Source: Oscillospiraceae bacterium (GTDB taxonomy: Bacteria > Bacillota > Clostridia > Oscillospirales > Ruminococcaceae). Taken from it: a DNA stretch of 64,000 bases. The DNA lies in NCBI GenBank assembly GCA_017461245.1, contig JAFTYW010000008.1, positions 62,001 through 126,000 of the forward strand, written 5' to 3'. The translations under genes and the position numbers were made by a program. Below, in pieces: positions 17,300 to 25,464 of the stretch. The notes below the pieces were generated by a model. The model was not told where the DNA came from. It searched no databases and worked only from the letters and a program-made list of their open reading frames with translations. Each line of letters opens with the position of its first letter. Positions within the stretch are counted from its first letter, which is position 1.

Positions 17300-17557
17300 A
17301 TGAACCAAGAAAAACAAAGAGAAGCCTATCAAAAGATGCTCAAGAAATGCCCCGATATCTTAACACCGATGAAAGCAACCCGATGGTCGCCTATCGGTAA
17401 GAACACAATATACGCCGCGCTCAAAAACGGTGAGATCGAATCCTATACCTATAAGGGCGGTTACATCTTCACCAAGGACGCCTTCATTGATTACCTCGTA
17501 AGGACCGCAAACGATAAAGGCAGAGGTTATACAATCCGAGGTGATAAGAAGTGTTGA
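17300..17557 (+). CDS. Excisionase-type helix-turn-helix protein
   Basis: 85 residues from ATG at 17300 with AAGGAG 7 bases upstream; an in-frame ATG at 17204 lies inside the upstream hairpin repeat and is unlikely. The sequence KATRWSPIGKNTIYAALKNGEIESYTYKGGYIFTKDAFIDYL has the winged-helix Xis/MerR-like layout (recognition helix, basic wing, final DFL-type helix). It overlaps the next gene by 7 bp. Likely a DNA-binding regulator or recombination directionality factor of the element. Confidence 0.7.
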   Translation: MNQEKQREAYQKMLKKCPDILTPMKATRWSPIGKNTIYAALKNGEIESYTYKGGYIFTKDAFIDYLVRTANDKGRGYTIRGDKKC

Positions 17558-18111
17558 GCAGCTTACCGCAAGTGCTGTCGGGAGAGCAGGTGCGGTGCGC
17601 CTTGCATATCAGCAAACGAAAGTGCGCTTGGATGCTGAACAACGGCTTTATAAAATGCCAAAACACCGGCAAGAGAACAAGAAAATACACCGTGCTGAAG
17701 GAAGACCTGCTTACCTACATAGAGGACTCGGCAAAGCATCCCGAAAAATACGTTACACCCCACGCCGAATTCTCCACCGCAAAGTATGGAAGCACACGAA
17801 TACCCCGACCTCGCAAAACAGGATTTCCTTCCACTCTGCCGTCAACCTTCCGCCCATGGCTTGAACAGGAATTCAAAACCGTCCCTGATGCACTCACCGT
17901 GCCACAAGTCATCGCCACCACAGGCTACACCGATAACTCAGTCGACCGCTGGCTTCGTCAAGGCCACCTGAAGTCCGTCCAAACCCAAACTACAAAGATA
18001 ATCCCAAAACTCTGGCTCATCGATTTCTACTGTTCCTACGCCTACACCATAACAAATATGTCCGATAAGCACCTCAAACTCCTGCAAAAGTTCTTTAAGG
18101 AGAACAAATAA
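17551..18111 (+). CDS. Protein with two excisionase-like helix-turn-helix domains
   Basis: 186 residues from GTG at 17551. Domain 1 (about 5-60): VLSGEQVRCALHISKRKCAWMLNNGFIKCQNTGKRTRKYTVLKEDLLTYIED. Domain 2 (about 110-165): ALTVPQVIATTGYTDNSVDRWLRQGHLKSVQ...IIPKLWLIDFYCS. The two are joined by a basic linker. The duplicated Xis-like domain could bridge two sites on DNA. Translationally coupled to the preceding small HTH gene; the pair is flanked by matching hairpin repeats. Confidence 0.7.
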   Translation: MLSSLPQVLSGEQVRCALHISKRKCAWMLNNGFIKCQNTGKRTRKYTVLKEDLLTYIEDSAKHPEKYVTPHAEFSTAKYGSTRIPRPRKTGFPSTLPSTFRPWLEQEFKTVPDALTVPQVIATTGYTDNSVDRWLRQGHLKSVQTQTTKIIPKLWLIDFYCSYAYTITNMSDKHLKLLQKFFKENK

Positions 18112-18122
18112 AACGGTCAAAT

Positions 18123-18151
18123 AGGTTGCGCATAAAATGTATGCGCAACCT
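18123..18151. repeat. Hairpin repeat, copy 2
   Basis: AGGTTGCGCAT / ATGCGCAACCT, perfect palindrome extended by AAAT/ATTT; direct repeat of 17190-17218. It closes the two-gene HTH unit. Confidence 0.75.
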
Positions 18152-18208
18152 ATTTCGTAAGGTACATTCAATGTGATAAAAAGTGAAAATTCATCCACGC
18201 TCAACGAG

Positions 18209-18255
18209 AAATCTCGGCTAAAATGTGAAACTCTCATATTTTAGCCGAGATTTTT
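18209..18255 (+). terminator. Strong intrinsic terminator
   Basis: 16-bp stem AAATCTCGGCTAAAAT / ATTTTAGCCGAGATTT with a 13-nt loop, ending in TTTTT. Confidence 0.85.
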
Positions 18256-18256
18256 A

Positions 18257-18285
18257 TTGACTTCCGGCGCATAATAATATATAAT
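18257..18285 (+). promoter_or_regulatory. Promoter of the DUF4143 ATPase gene
   Basis: TTGACT, 17-bp spacer, TATAAT; about 35 bp before the start codon and directly after the terminator. Confidence 0.8.
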
Positions 18286-18319
18286 GTAATCGAGAAATTA
18301 TACTCTGATGAGGTGTATT

Positions 18320-19549
18320 ATGAGCTATATTAATCGACATATGGAACAGCGCATAACCGAACTTTCAAAAACTTGGTCGGCAATTTTGCTTACCGGTCCG
18401 CGCCAGTCCGGTAAATCTACTATGCTTAAAAAACTTGCCGAAAAAGAAAATATCGGTCGTGAATACATTTCCCTTGATGATTTAACCGTAAGAGAAATGG
18501 CAAAAAACGATCCTAAAATGTTTCTGCAGCTTCATAAACCGCCGATTATCATCGACGAGGTTCAGTACGCTCCGGAACTGTTTACCTATATAAAAATTCA
18601 TGTAGATACACATCATAACCCCGGCGATTTTTGGCTGACCGGTTCTCAAGTGTTTAGCTTGATGAAAGGAGTCCAGGAGTCTCTGGCAGGTCGTGTCGCA
18701 CTTCTGCATATGTCGCCCTTATCTCAAAGAGAAATTATCGGTGCAGAACCCCGTCCGTTTACCACCGATTTTGATGCGCTTGTAGAGGATAGTAAAAACA
18801 GCCAAGCGCTTACCACTCCCCAAATGTATGAACGTATTTGGAACGGCTGTATGCCCGGTCTTGCAAGCGGAGAATACACCGATAGAAATATGTATTATTC
18901 CTCCTATCTTTCCACTTATATCGAGCGTGACGTTCGTGAACTCTCGGGTGCGATTGATGCCTTGAAGTTTACAAGATTTATCACGGCAGTTGCCGCCCGT
19001 GCATCACAGCTTGTTAACTATAAAGCTATGGCAGACGATGCGGATATCGATCAGGCTACGGCAAAGGCTTGGCTTCAGATACTCGAAACATTAGGAATTA
19101 TCTTCCTTCTGCATCCGTATTCCAACAACGTCTTAAAACGCACAATTAAAACGCCGAAATTGTATTTTTATGATACAGGTCTTATCTGCTATCTTACAAA
19201 ATGGTCTTCCCCCGAGGTTGCAGAAAGCGGTGCGATGAGTGGCGCATTACTCGAAAACTTTACCGTGTCTGAGATTATGAAAAGCTATCAGAATGCCGGT
19301 AAAGAACCTTATCTCAACTATTATCGCGACCGTGATGCAAGAGAGATTGACGTTATTATCGAAGGCGACGGCAAGTTGTGTCCGTTGGAGATCAAGAAAA
19401 CGGCTAATCCCGATAAGAGAATTACAAAGACTTTCAGTCTTATCGACAAATCGCCCTTGGTGCTCGGCACATCTGCCGTGCTCTGTATGAGCGACCGCCT
19501 CTCTGCCTTCGACAGAGATAACCTCATCGTCCCGATTTGGATGATATGA
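18320..19549 (+). CDS. AAA-type ATPase with DUF4143 C-terminal domain
   Basis: 409 residues from ATG at 18320 (GAGGTG ribosome site; the ATG at 18308 overlaps that site). Walker A GPRQSGKS at residues 26-33, Walker B IIIDEVQ about 30 residues later, sensor-like WLTGSQ. The C-terminal DUF4143 domain shows PKLYFYDTGLICYL, GALLENFTVSEI and a PD-(D/E)XK-like YRDRDAREIDVIIEGDGKLCPLEIKKT. Proteins of this class are common in islands; their function is not established. It stands as a single transcription unit before the restriction-modification genes. Confidence 0.88.
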   Translation: MSYINRHMEQRITELSKTWSAILLTGPRQSGKSTMLKKLAEKENIGREYISLDDLTVREMAKNDPKMFLQLHKPPIIIDEVQYAPELFTYIKIHVDTHHNPGDFWLTGSQVFSLMKGVQESLAGRVALLHMSPLSQREIIGAEPRPFTTDFDALVEDSKNSQALTTPQMYERIWNGCMPGLASGEYTDRNMYYSSYLSTYIERDVRELSGAIDALKFTRFITAVAARASQLVNYKAMADDADIDQATAKAWLQILETLGIIFLLHPYSNNVLKRTIKTPKLYFYDTGLICYLTKWSSPEVAESGAMSGALLENFTVSEIMKSYQNAGKEPYLNYYRDRDAREIDVIIEGDGKLCPLEIKKTANPDKRITKTFSLIDKSPLVLGTSAVLCMSDRLSAFDRDNLIVPIWMI

Positions 19550-19583
19550 TTTGCACTTAAATGTAATTTAGGAGGGTTATATT

Positions 19584-21593
19584 ATGACCATTTATGATAT
19601 TTTGAAAGATACATCCTATAAAGCTGAACAATTTTCGAATGAAGCTATAGAGCGATTAAATGCAAGACTTATTGAAAGAGAAGATAAAAACGGCAAAAAA
19701 TATGCCGTTGTTAGTTGTCTTGTTAGAAAGAAAGATATTCGACTTAATCCAGAAGAAGTTGTTCGTCAATTATTTGTTGATAAACTTATTAACGATTATG
19801 GGTATCCCGTTTCTCGTATGAAACTGGAATATCAAGTGTATTTTGGACGTGAAGTAAAGCGTGCCGATATTGTTATTATGGATGAGGATCGTCCTATTGT
19901 TCCGTATATTGTAGTTGAAGTTAAAAAGCCGAAGCTTAAAGACGGCAAGGAACAATTGAAGGGATATTGCAATAGCACAGGTGCGCCTATTGCAGTTTGG
20001 ACAAACGGCGAACAAATTGCGTATTATAACCGCAAAGATCCCAACTATTTCGAGGACATCAGAGATATTCCCAAGGCATCTCAAACACTTATGGATATCG
20101 TGTCTGAACGTTGGACTATTGAGGATCTTAAGGCAAACGATATATTGCAAAAAGATAGAGTTTCTTTAAAAGATAAAATTAAAGAACTTGAAGATGAAGT
20201 TTTAGCTAATGCCGGCGTTGATGTGTTTGAAGAATGTTTTAAGCTCATTTTTACAAAGCTTTATGATGAATGGTTGAGTGGTCAAACGCCTTCTCGTTAT
20301 CTTGAATTCACTAATGCGGGCAGAACAGAATTCAAATTAAAAGAAGCGATTCAAGACCTGTTTGATAAAGCAAATAAAAAATGGAAAGGTGTGTTTGAGC
20401 AGAACTCAAAAATTGCTCTTTCTCCGTCGCACCTCTCTATTTGTGTTGCTTCTTTGCAAAACGTAAAGCTTTTTAACAGTAATCTTGAAGTTGTTGATGA
20501 TGCTTTTGAGTATCTGATGAGCAAGTCCAGCAAAGGAGAAAAAGGACAATTTTTCACCCCTCGATATGTTATCGAAATGTGCGTAAAGATGCTCAATCCT
20601 AAAGAAAATGAAAAGATGATAGATACTGCTTGTGGTAGTAGTGGTTTCCCTGTGCATACCATCTTCCATGTATGGCGACAGATGGCTATTGACAGAAATA
20701 TGGAAGTTAGTGAGCTTTTCTCTTTGGATCAAAAGCCGTTCGAATTTACCGAATATGTAAAAGACAATATCTTCGGAATCGATTTTGACGAAAAAGCTGT
20801 TCGTGTTGCACGAACCTTAAACTTGATTGCCGGTGATGGACATACCAATGTTTTGCACTTGAACACTCTTGATTATGACCGTTGGGATGAAACGGCAAAG
20901 CAAGAGGATTGGATGCGCACTTATTTTGAAGGTTTTGATAGATTAAAAGAGCTTCGCAGAGGAAAAGGATATCAGGAATTTGATTTTAATATCGTAATGG
21001 CAAATCCTCCCTTCGCAGGTGATGTTAAGGAAACAAGAATACTTGGCAGATACGAAATGGGCAAGAATCCGAAAAACGGAAAGATGCAAAGCAAAGTTGG
21101 GCGCGACATTTTGTTTATTGAACGTAATCTTGATTTTTTACGTCCTGGAGGACGAATGGCAATTGTTTTGCCACAAGGAAGATTTAATAACAGCAGTGAC
21201 AAATACATTCGTGAGTATATTGCAGAGCGTTGCAGAATACTTGCTGTTGTTGGTGTGCACGGAAATACTTTCAAACCGCATACTGGAACAAAAACAAGCG
21301 TTTTGTTCGTTCAAAAGTGGGATGATGAGCTTTGCCCCAAGAAAGAGAATTATCCTATTTTCTTTGCAACGCAGCAAAAGAGAGGAAAAGACAATAGCGG
21401 CGATAAACTTTATGTTACGGATCCCGAAACAGGAAGATTTGTTTTGGATGAACATGGCCATTTGATTGTATCTCACGATCTGTACAAAGTTTCCTATAAA
21501 AATGATGATGGCGAAATTGTAGAAATGGAAGCAGGCATTGCCGAAGCATTTGAGGAATTCGCAAAGAAGGAAGGTTTAAGTTTTTTTCGATAA
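19584..21593 (+). CDS. BcgI-like nuclease-methyltransferase (N-terminal PD-(D/E)XK, C-terminal N6-adenine methylase)
   Basis: 669 residues, start after AGGAGGG. The N-terminal HSDR_N-type nuclease domain (about 40-150) has KRADIVIMDEDRPIVPYIVVEVKKPK, i.e. D...ExK. The methylase domain has GQFFTPRYVIEM, SAM motif I DTACGSSGF (about 347) and catalytic NPPF (about 474). No HsdR helicase is anywhere in the window. Nuclease and methylase in one chain plus a two-TRD specificity protein is the BcgI/type IIB-like (or IIG-like) plan, not classical type I. The last codons cross a T7 run that can shift into the specificity frame. Confidence 0.85.
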   Translation: MTIYDILKDTSYKAEQFSNEAIERLNARLIEREDKNGKKYAVVSCLVRKKDIRLNPEEVVRQLFVDKLINDYGYPVSRMKLEYQVYFGREVKRADIVIMDEDRPIVPYIVVEVKKPKLKDGKEQLKGYCNSTGAPIAVWTNGEQIAYYNRKDPNYFEDIRDIPKASQTLMDIVSERWTIEDLKANDILQKDRVSLKDKIKELEDEVLANAGVDVFEECFKLIFTKLYDEWLSGQTPSRYLEFTNAGRTEFKLKEAIQDLFDKANKKWKGVFEQNSKIALSPSHLSICVASLQNVKLFNSNLEVVDDAFEYLMSKSSKGEKGQFFTPRYVIEMCVKMLNPKENEKMIDTACGSSGFPVHTIFHVWRQMAIDRNMEVSELFSLDQKPFEFTEYVKDNIFGIDFDEKAVRVARTLNLIAGDGHTNVLHLNTLDYDRWDETAKQEDWMRTYFEGFDRLKELRRGKGYQEFDFNIVMANPPFAGDVKETRILGRYEMGKNPKNGKMQSKVGRDILFIERNLDFLRPGGRMAIVLPQGRFNNSSDKYIREYIAERCRILAVVGVHGNTFKPHTGTKTSVLFVQKWDDELCPKKENYPIFFATQQKRGKDNSGDKLYVTDPETGRFVLDEHGHLIVSHDLYKVSYKNDDGEIVEMEAGIAEAFEEFAKKEGLSFFR

Positions 21594-21648
21594 GCCCGTC
21601 TGTTGAACCTTTCAATGAAGCAAAATATAAAGCTTTAATGGACGGGCT
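21581..21648 (+). promoter_or_regulatory. Candidate -1 programmed frameshift site joining methylase and specificity ORFs
   Basis: Heptamer T TTT TTT at 21581-21587 is in the correct phase of the methylase frame. After a 5-nt spacer there is an 8-bp stem AGCCCGTC (21593-21600) with GACGGGCT (21641-21648). A -1 slip bypasses the methylase stop at 21591-21593 and reads FFSISPSVEPFNEAKYKALMDG into the specificity ORF with no stop. The specificity frame is open back only to 21554, so the overlap window contains the slippery run. No ribosome site precedes the specificity ATG. Confidence 0.6.
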
Positions 21649-23047
21649 GGATTGCAGAGAAATCACCTTAACCGAAGCGTTAGCTAACAAAGATAAGAGA
21701 ATAGATAGTCAATTCTGGACGACAAACATTCCTAAAAATCCAAAGTATACTTATTCAAAGATTGGCAAAGTAATCCTATCTTCTCAATATGGTATGTCAA
21801 TTGATATGAATACAGAGAAAAAAGGATACCCCATTTTTAGAATGAACGAACTACATCATATGCTGACTGATTTGGAAGTTGAAAAATATGCAGATATATC
21901 AAACATAGAGTATCAAGCTTTTTCTCTTCAAAATAAGGATGTATTGTTTAATAGGACAAATTCTTATGAATGGGTAGGAAGAACTGGCATTTATTATAAA
22001 AATGATGACACGCCATTCACATATGCCTCGTATTTGGTCAAATTTGTTCCTGATAGCAGTGTCATTTTGCCAGAATATCTTACAACATTTTTGAATACCG
22101 AAATAGGAATTAAAGCTATACGGGCAAGAGCAAGACAATCCGTTAATCAAACCAATGTTAATCCGGAAGAGGTAAAGGAAATAGAAATTCCATTACTTTC
22201 AATGAAGCTCCAAAAAAATATTGAGGAATTATTTATATCAGCTAACAGTCATCGACTCCAAGCACTCGATTTGTATCGTAAAGCTGAAATGATTTTGGAT
22301 GATATTCTTCATGTTCCTTCATATAGTGCAGCAATTGCACATTCGGAAAAAAGCTTATCCGAGAGTTTCTTAAAGAGCGGTCGTTTGGATGCAGAATATT
22401 ATCATCCTAAATATGATGCACTCTTTAAAACTTTAAGTAAGCACCCAACTATTACTCTTGGTGGCAATCAAGGACTTGTTTTTATTAAAAAATCAATTGA
22501 ACCCGGAAGCGAAGCTTATCTTGAAGAAGGTATTCCATTTATTAGAGTAAGTGATGTTGATAAATATGAAATATCAACTCCGCCTATAATGCTCTCCAAG
22601 GATATCGTCCCGAACATTGAAGATTTGTATCCCAAAAAAGATACTATTCTTCTCTCTAAAGATGGTAGCATAGGAATTGCATACAAGCTTGAAAAAGATA
22701 TGGAAGCAGTAACTTCTGGCGCATTGTTGCATTTGACTGTAAAAGATTCAAATGTCGTTCTGCCGGATTATCTTACGCTTGTACTCAATTCTCCGATTGT
22801 TCAACTCCAAGCAGAAAGAGATTGTAATGGTGCGGTTATTCAACATTGGAAGCCTTCGGATGTTGAAAAAGTTTTGATTCCTGTTCTTGATATGACTAAG
22901 CAACGAGAAATTTCAGATAAAGTACAAGAGTCTTTCCTATTAAGAGAAGAATCAAAACGTTTGTTGGATCTTGCAGTCAATACCGTAGAAATGGCAATCG
23001 AAGCAGACGAGGAAACAGCACTTCTTTGGTTGGAGGCGCAAAAGTAA
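21638..23047 (+). CDS. Restriction specificity subunit (HsdS-like, two target-recognition domains)
   Basis: 469 residues if started at ATG 21638. TRD1 is about 30-205 (GKVILSSQYGMSIDMNTEKKG, ending VNPEEVKEIEIPLLSMKLQKNIEELF) and TRD2 about 260-440 (GLVFIKKSIEPGSEAYLEEGIPFIRVSD, ending WKPSDVEKVLIPVLDMTKQREISDKV). Each is followed by a long helix (conserved regions), the standard S-subunit layout recognising a bipartite site. No Shine-Dalgarno is visible before 21638 and the reading frame continues upstream into the methylase gene. Expression by -1 frameshift fusion or translational coupling is therefore likely. Confidence 0.85.
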   Translation: MDGLDCREITLTEALANKDKRIDSQFWTTNIPKNPKYTYSKIGKVILSSQYGMSIDMNTEKKGYPIFRMNELHHMLTDLEVEKYADISNIEYQAFSLQNKDVLFNRTNSYEWVGRTGIYYKNDDTPFTYASYLVKFVPDSSVILPEYLTTFLNTEIGIKAIRARARQSVNQTNVNPEEVKEIEIPLLSMKLQKNIEELFISANSHRLQALDLYRKAEMILDDILHVPSYSAAIAHSEKSLSESFLKSGRLDAEYYHPKYDALFKTLSKHPTITLGGNQGLVFIKKSIEPGSEAYLEEGIPFIRVSDVDKYEISTPPIMLSKDIVPNIEDLYPKKDTILLSKDGSIGIAYKLEKDMEAVTSGALLHLTVKDSNVVLPDYLTLVLNSPIVQLQAERDCNGAVIQHWKPSDVEKVLIPVLDMTKQREISDKVQESFLLREESKRLLDLAVNTVEMAIEADEETALLWLEAQK

Positions 23048-23059
23048 AGGAAGTAATTT

Positions 23060-24340
23060 ATGTCTGATAATGTACAGAAATATGAAAATTGGCGTGCTAT
23101 AACAGAATCAGATTATGTGACTATGTTTATAAAAACATGGTTTGCTTTTGTTGCCACTTTAAGAGAATTATATCCAAAGGAAAATTTGGATGAAGTAATC
23201 GGCAAAGGTGATAAAGTTTATCTCAATCCGTACTTGGATGACTTTCAAAATAAATTCTACCACTACAACAAATTGGATGTTGTGAAGGATAATATTTTGA
23301 AAGTCTACAAGTTGGGCAGATGTTTCACCTTGGAAAACCATAAATATAATCGCTTTTTCTCGGAAGATTTTTACGCAGTCAATAAGGCGTATGCATGGAA
23401 ACAGGATACCGATGATTATGAGCTAAGTATTAAGTACTCTCGCGACACGGAAATTTGTATCCACGCAAAATATTTGGACAAGGATTTTTACATCGATGGA
23501 GCTCCGCTAATTATATCGGTTAAGGTTGATGTTTCCGATTTGATATCAAGCGAAAATTTGTCCGAAGCACAACTTTCAAAGTTTATTGATGATGAATCCG
23601 CTTTTATTGAGTCTGTAACAAAAGCCATAATTGATCGAGCATCTTTAAGTTTTATTGTCCAAATAACAAATGGTGATTTTAATTCTAAATTTGACTCTAA
23701 AATGCTCGCACGCCTAAATTCAGTAACACTTGCTATAAACGCAAACCTTGTTCAAGAACTCGCCCTAATGAAAGAAACAAACATCATTAAAGAAGATGTT
23801 CTCTTTTCGCAGCTCCCGTGTGTTCACTTCATATACAAAGTGGAGGATGGTCAAACTGTTCCCGAAATAGATGCATATAAATGGTTCTTGAATTTTGTGT
23901 ATTTTTTAAGAAACGCATTATTTCATGAGATTATCGACCCATTGGATGAATTTTGGCAAGATATATTTAAATGTGCATATTTAGCGTTAAAAGAAGTGTT
24001 GGATGGAAACATCAGATTTTTCATAGATAGAGAATTAGTCAATTCTTCAATAGTTGATGATGTTATGAGTTGCATTTCTGACAATGAGGAACAGTTTCTG
24101 CCTGGACTTGTGGAAGGTAGTGATGTTGACGAACCTAATGTACAAATCACTAAATATCTCGTGTCCGACGATGGCATAGAGGTTGAATTCGCTGTTTTAA
24201 TTGATTATTGGGCAAGTATGTACACGGTAAATCAAACAAAATTAGTTGGAAAAGCAAGCTTTATTGGCGAAGGTAAAAACATAAAAACAAAAGATATCAA
24301 TTTTTCAATTGATTCCATTACCAAAGTTAAAGGAATTTAA
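23060..24340 (+). CDS. Hypothetical protein with HEPN-like RNALFH motif
   Basis: 426 residues, 12 bp after the specificity gene and in the same operon. Mostly alpha-helical, soluble and acidic. Near residue 285 the sequence FLNFVYFLRNALFHEIIDP contains R-x4-H, the pattern of HEPN ribonuclease or nucleotide-binding helices. The C-terminal ~80 residues (VQITKYLVSDDGIEVEFAVLIDYW) look like a beta domain. No other family recognised. The position inside a restriction operon suggests a defence accessory or abortive-infection function; that is inference. Confidence 0.6.
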   Translation: MSDNVQKYENWRAITESDYVTMFIKTWFAFVATLRELYPKENLDEVIGKGDKVYLNPYLDDFQNKFYHYNKLDVVKDNILKVYKLGRCFTLENHKYNRFFSEDFYAVNKAYAWKQDTDDYELSIKYSRDTEICIHAKYLDKDFYIDGAPLIISVKVDVSDLISSENLSEAQLSKFIDDESAFIESVTKAIIDRASLSFIVQITNGDFNSKFDSKMLARLNSVTLAINANLVQELALMKETNIIKEDVLFSQLPCVHFIYKVEDGQTVPEIDAYKWFLNFVYFLRNALFHEIIDPLDEFWQDIFKCAYLALKEVLDGNIRFFIDRELVNSSIVDDVMSCISDNEEQFLPGLVEGSDVDEPNVQITKYLVSDDGIEVEFAVLIDYWASMYTVNQTKLVGKASFIGEGKNIKTKDINFSIDSITKVKGI

Positions 24341-24359
24341 CTATGTAAAGGAGATAAAA

Positions 24360-25424
24360 ATGGGAGTAATATACATACTTACAAATCCGTCATTTAAGGA
24401 ATATGTAAAAATCGGTTATGCCGATAATGTGGAATCACGGTTGAAACAACTAAATAACAGCGAGTGCATTCCGTTTGCCTTCCGCATTTATGCTACATAT
24501 GAAGTTGAGGAAAGGTTAACGGATCTGAAACTCCATGCGCTGATTGACCAGCTCAATCCAAATTTGCGTTCTATTGACAATGTTGACGGCAAAAAGCGTG
24601 TGCGTGAGTTTTATGCTATGTCTCCCGAACAGGCATATTCCATCCTTGAAACTATCGCGGTTTTGGGCGGTCGTAAAGATCGGCTTCATCTATATGAGCC
24701 GACTGCGGTAGAACGTCAGAGTGAAGAACTGGCGCAGGATATTGAAGAACAGCACATTGAGCGTATGGCACCGTTTACCTTCTCTAAGTGTAACATCCCC
24801 GTGGGTGCTACTATTACATTCGTTAGTCAGGGTAATGAAAACTCCGGTGCAAAGTGCAGCGTTGTTGATGACAAAACCGTGGAATACGAGGGCAGAAAAT
24901 TGTCTCTTTCTGCTCTTGCTACGGAACTGCTCGGTAGTAAATGGGGCGTTGCCGGACCGCGCTATTTCAAGTATAACGGCGAGTGGTTAAATGATATTCG
25001 CGCCAAAGCTGAAGGACGTCAGGTTTCCTCTCGGCTTGATGACGTGTGGGTTATTCCGTGCAATCCCAAGTATTACGATATTGTAGCCGCTTTCGATAAT
25101 TTGGATGTAATTGAATGGAGTCAGTCCACCAATACATCGGTTGGCGATACCGTTTATATCTATGTAGGTGAAAAATATAAAGCCATTATGTATAAATGCG
25201 AAGTAATTGCCGCCGATTTGTACGGAAACCGTTCGGACGAGGACTATCCCTATTATAAAGATTTAGCCAAGGATCCCGACATCCGTTATATGAAATTAAA
25301 ACTCATAGAAAAATACGCCCCGGACAAGTATCCGTTGAAAGAACTAAAAGAAAACGGACTTTCAAGTGTTCAGGGACGTAGTAAAGCAACCGTGCAGCTT
25401 ATGAAGTATTTAAGGGATAGATAA
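24360..25424 (+). CDS. GIY-YIG (T5orf172-like) nuclease with DUF4357 and EVE/PUA-like domains
   Basis: 354 residues from ATG at 24360 (AAAGGAG upstream). Domain order: GIY-YIG/T5orf172 (1-110: MGVIYILTNPSFKEYVKIGYADNVESRLKQLNN); DUF4357-like segment (about 150-220: GATITFVSQGNENSGAKCSVVDDKTVEYEG...SALATELLG); C-terminal EVE/PUA-like domain (about 230-350: VWVIPCNPKYYDIVAAFDNLDVIEW...VGDTVYIYVGEKYKAIMYKCEVIA). EVE domains bind modified bases, so a nuclease fused to a modified-base reader beside a methylase operon suggests modification-dependent cleavage. Confidence 0.78.
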   Translation: MGVIYILTNPSFKEYVKIGYADNVESRLKQLNNSECIPFAFRIYATYEVEERLTDLKLHALIDQLNPNLRSIDNVDGKKRVREFYAMSPEQAYSILETIAVLGGRKDRLHLYEPTAVERQSEELAQDIEEQHIERMAPFTFSKCNIPVGATITFVSQGNENSGAKCSVVDDKTVEYEGRKLSLSALATELLGSKWGVAGPRYFKYNGEWLNDIRAKAEGRQVSSRLDDVWVIPCNPKYYDIVAAFDNLDVIEWSQSTNTSVGDTVYIYVGEKYKAIMYKCEVIAADLYGNRSDEDYPYYKDLAKDPDIRYMKLKLIEKYAPDKYPLKELKENGLSSVQGRSKATVQLMKYLRDR

Positions 25425-25464
25425 CCGGAAGTTTACTAATACAACGTTGGAAGGTATTTCATTT

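Noticed and set aside
17190..18151. CRISPR-like repeats
   Set aside because: Only two copies, separated by genes, each a hairpin; no spacer array or cas gene in the window.
18308..18319. Start codon at 18308 for the DUF4143 ATPase
   Set aside because: That ATG overlaps the GAGGTG ribosome site serving the ATG at 18320.
19584..23047. Classical type I restriction system
   Set aside because: No HsdR translocase; the nuclease domain is fused to the methylase, which fits a BcgI/IIG-like plan better.
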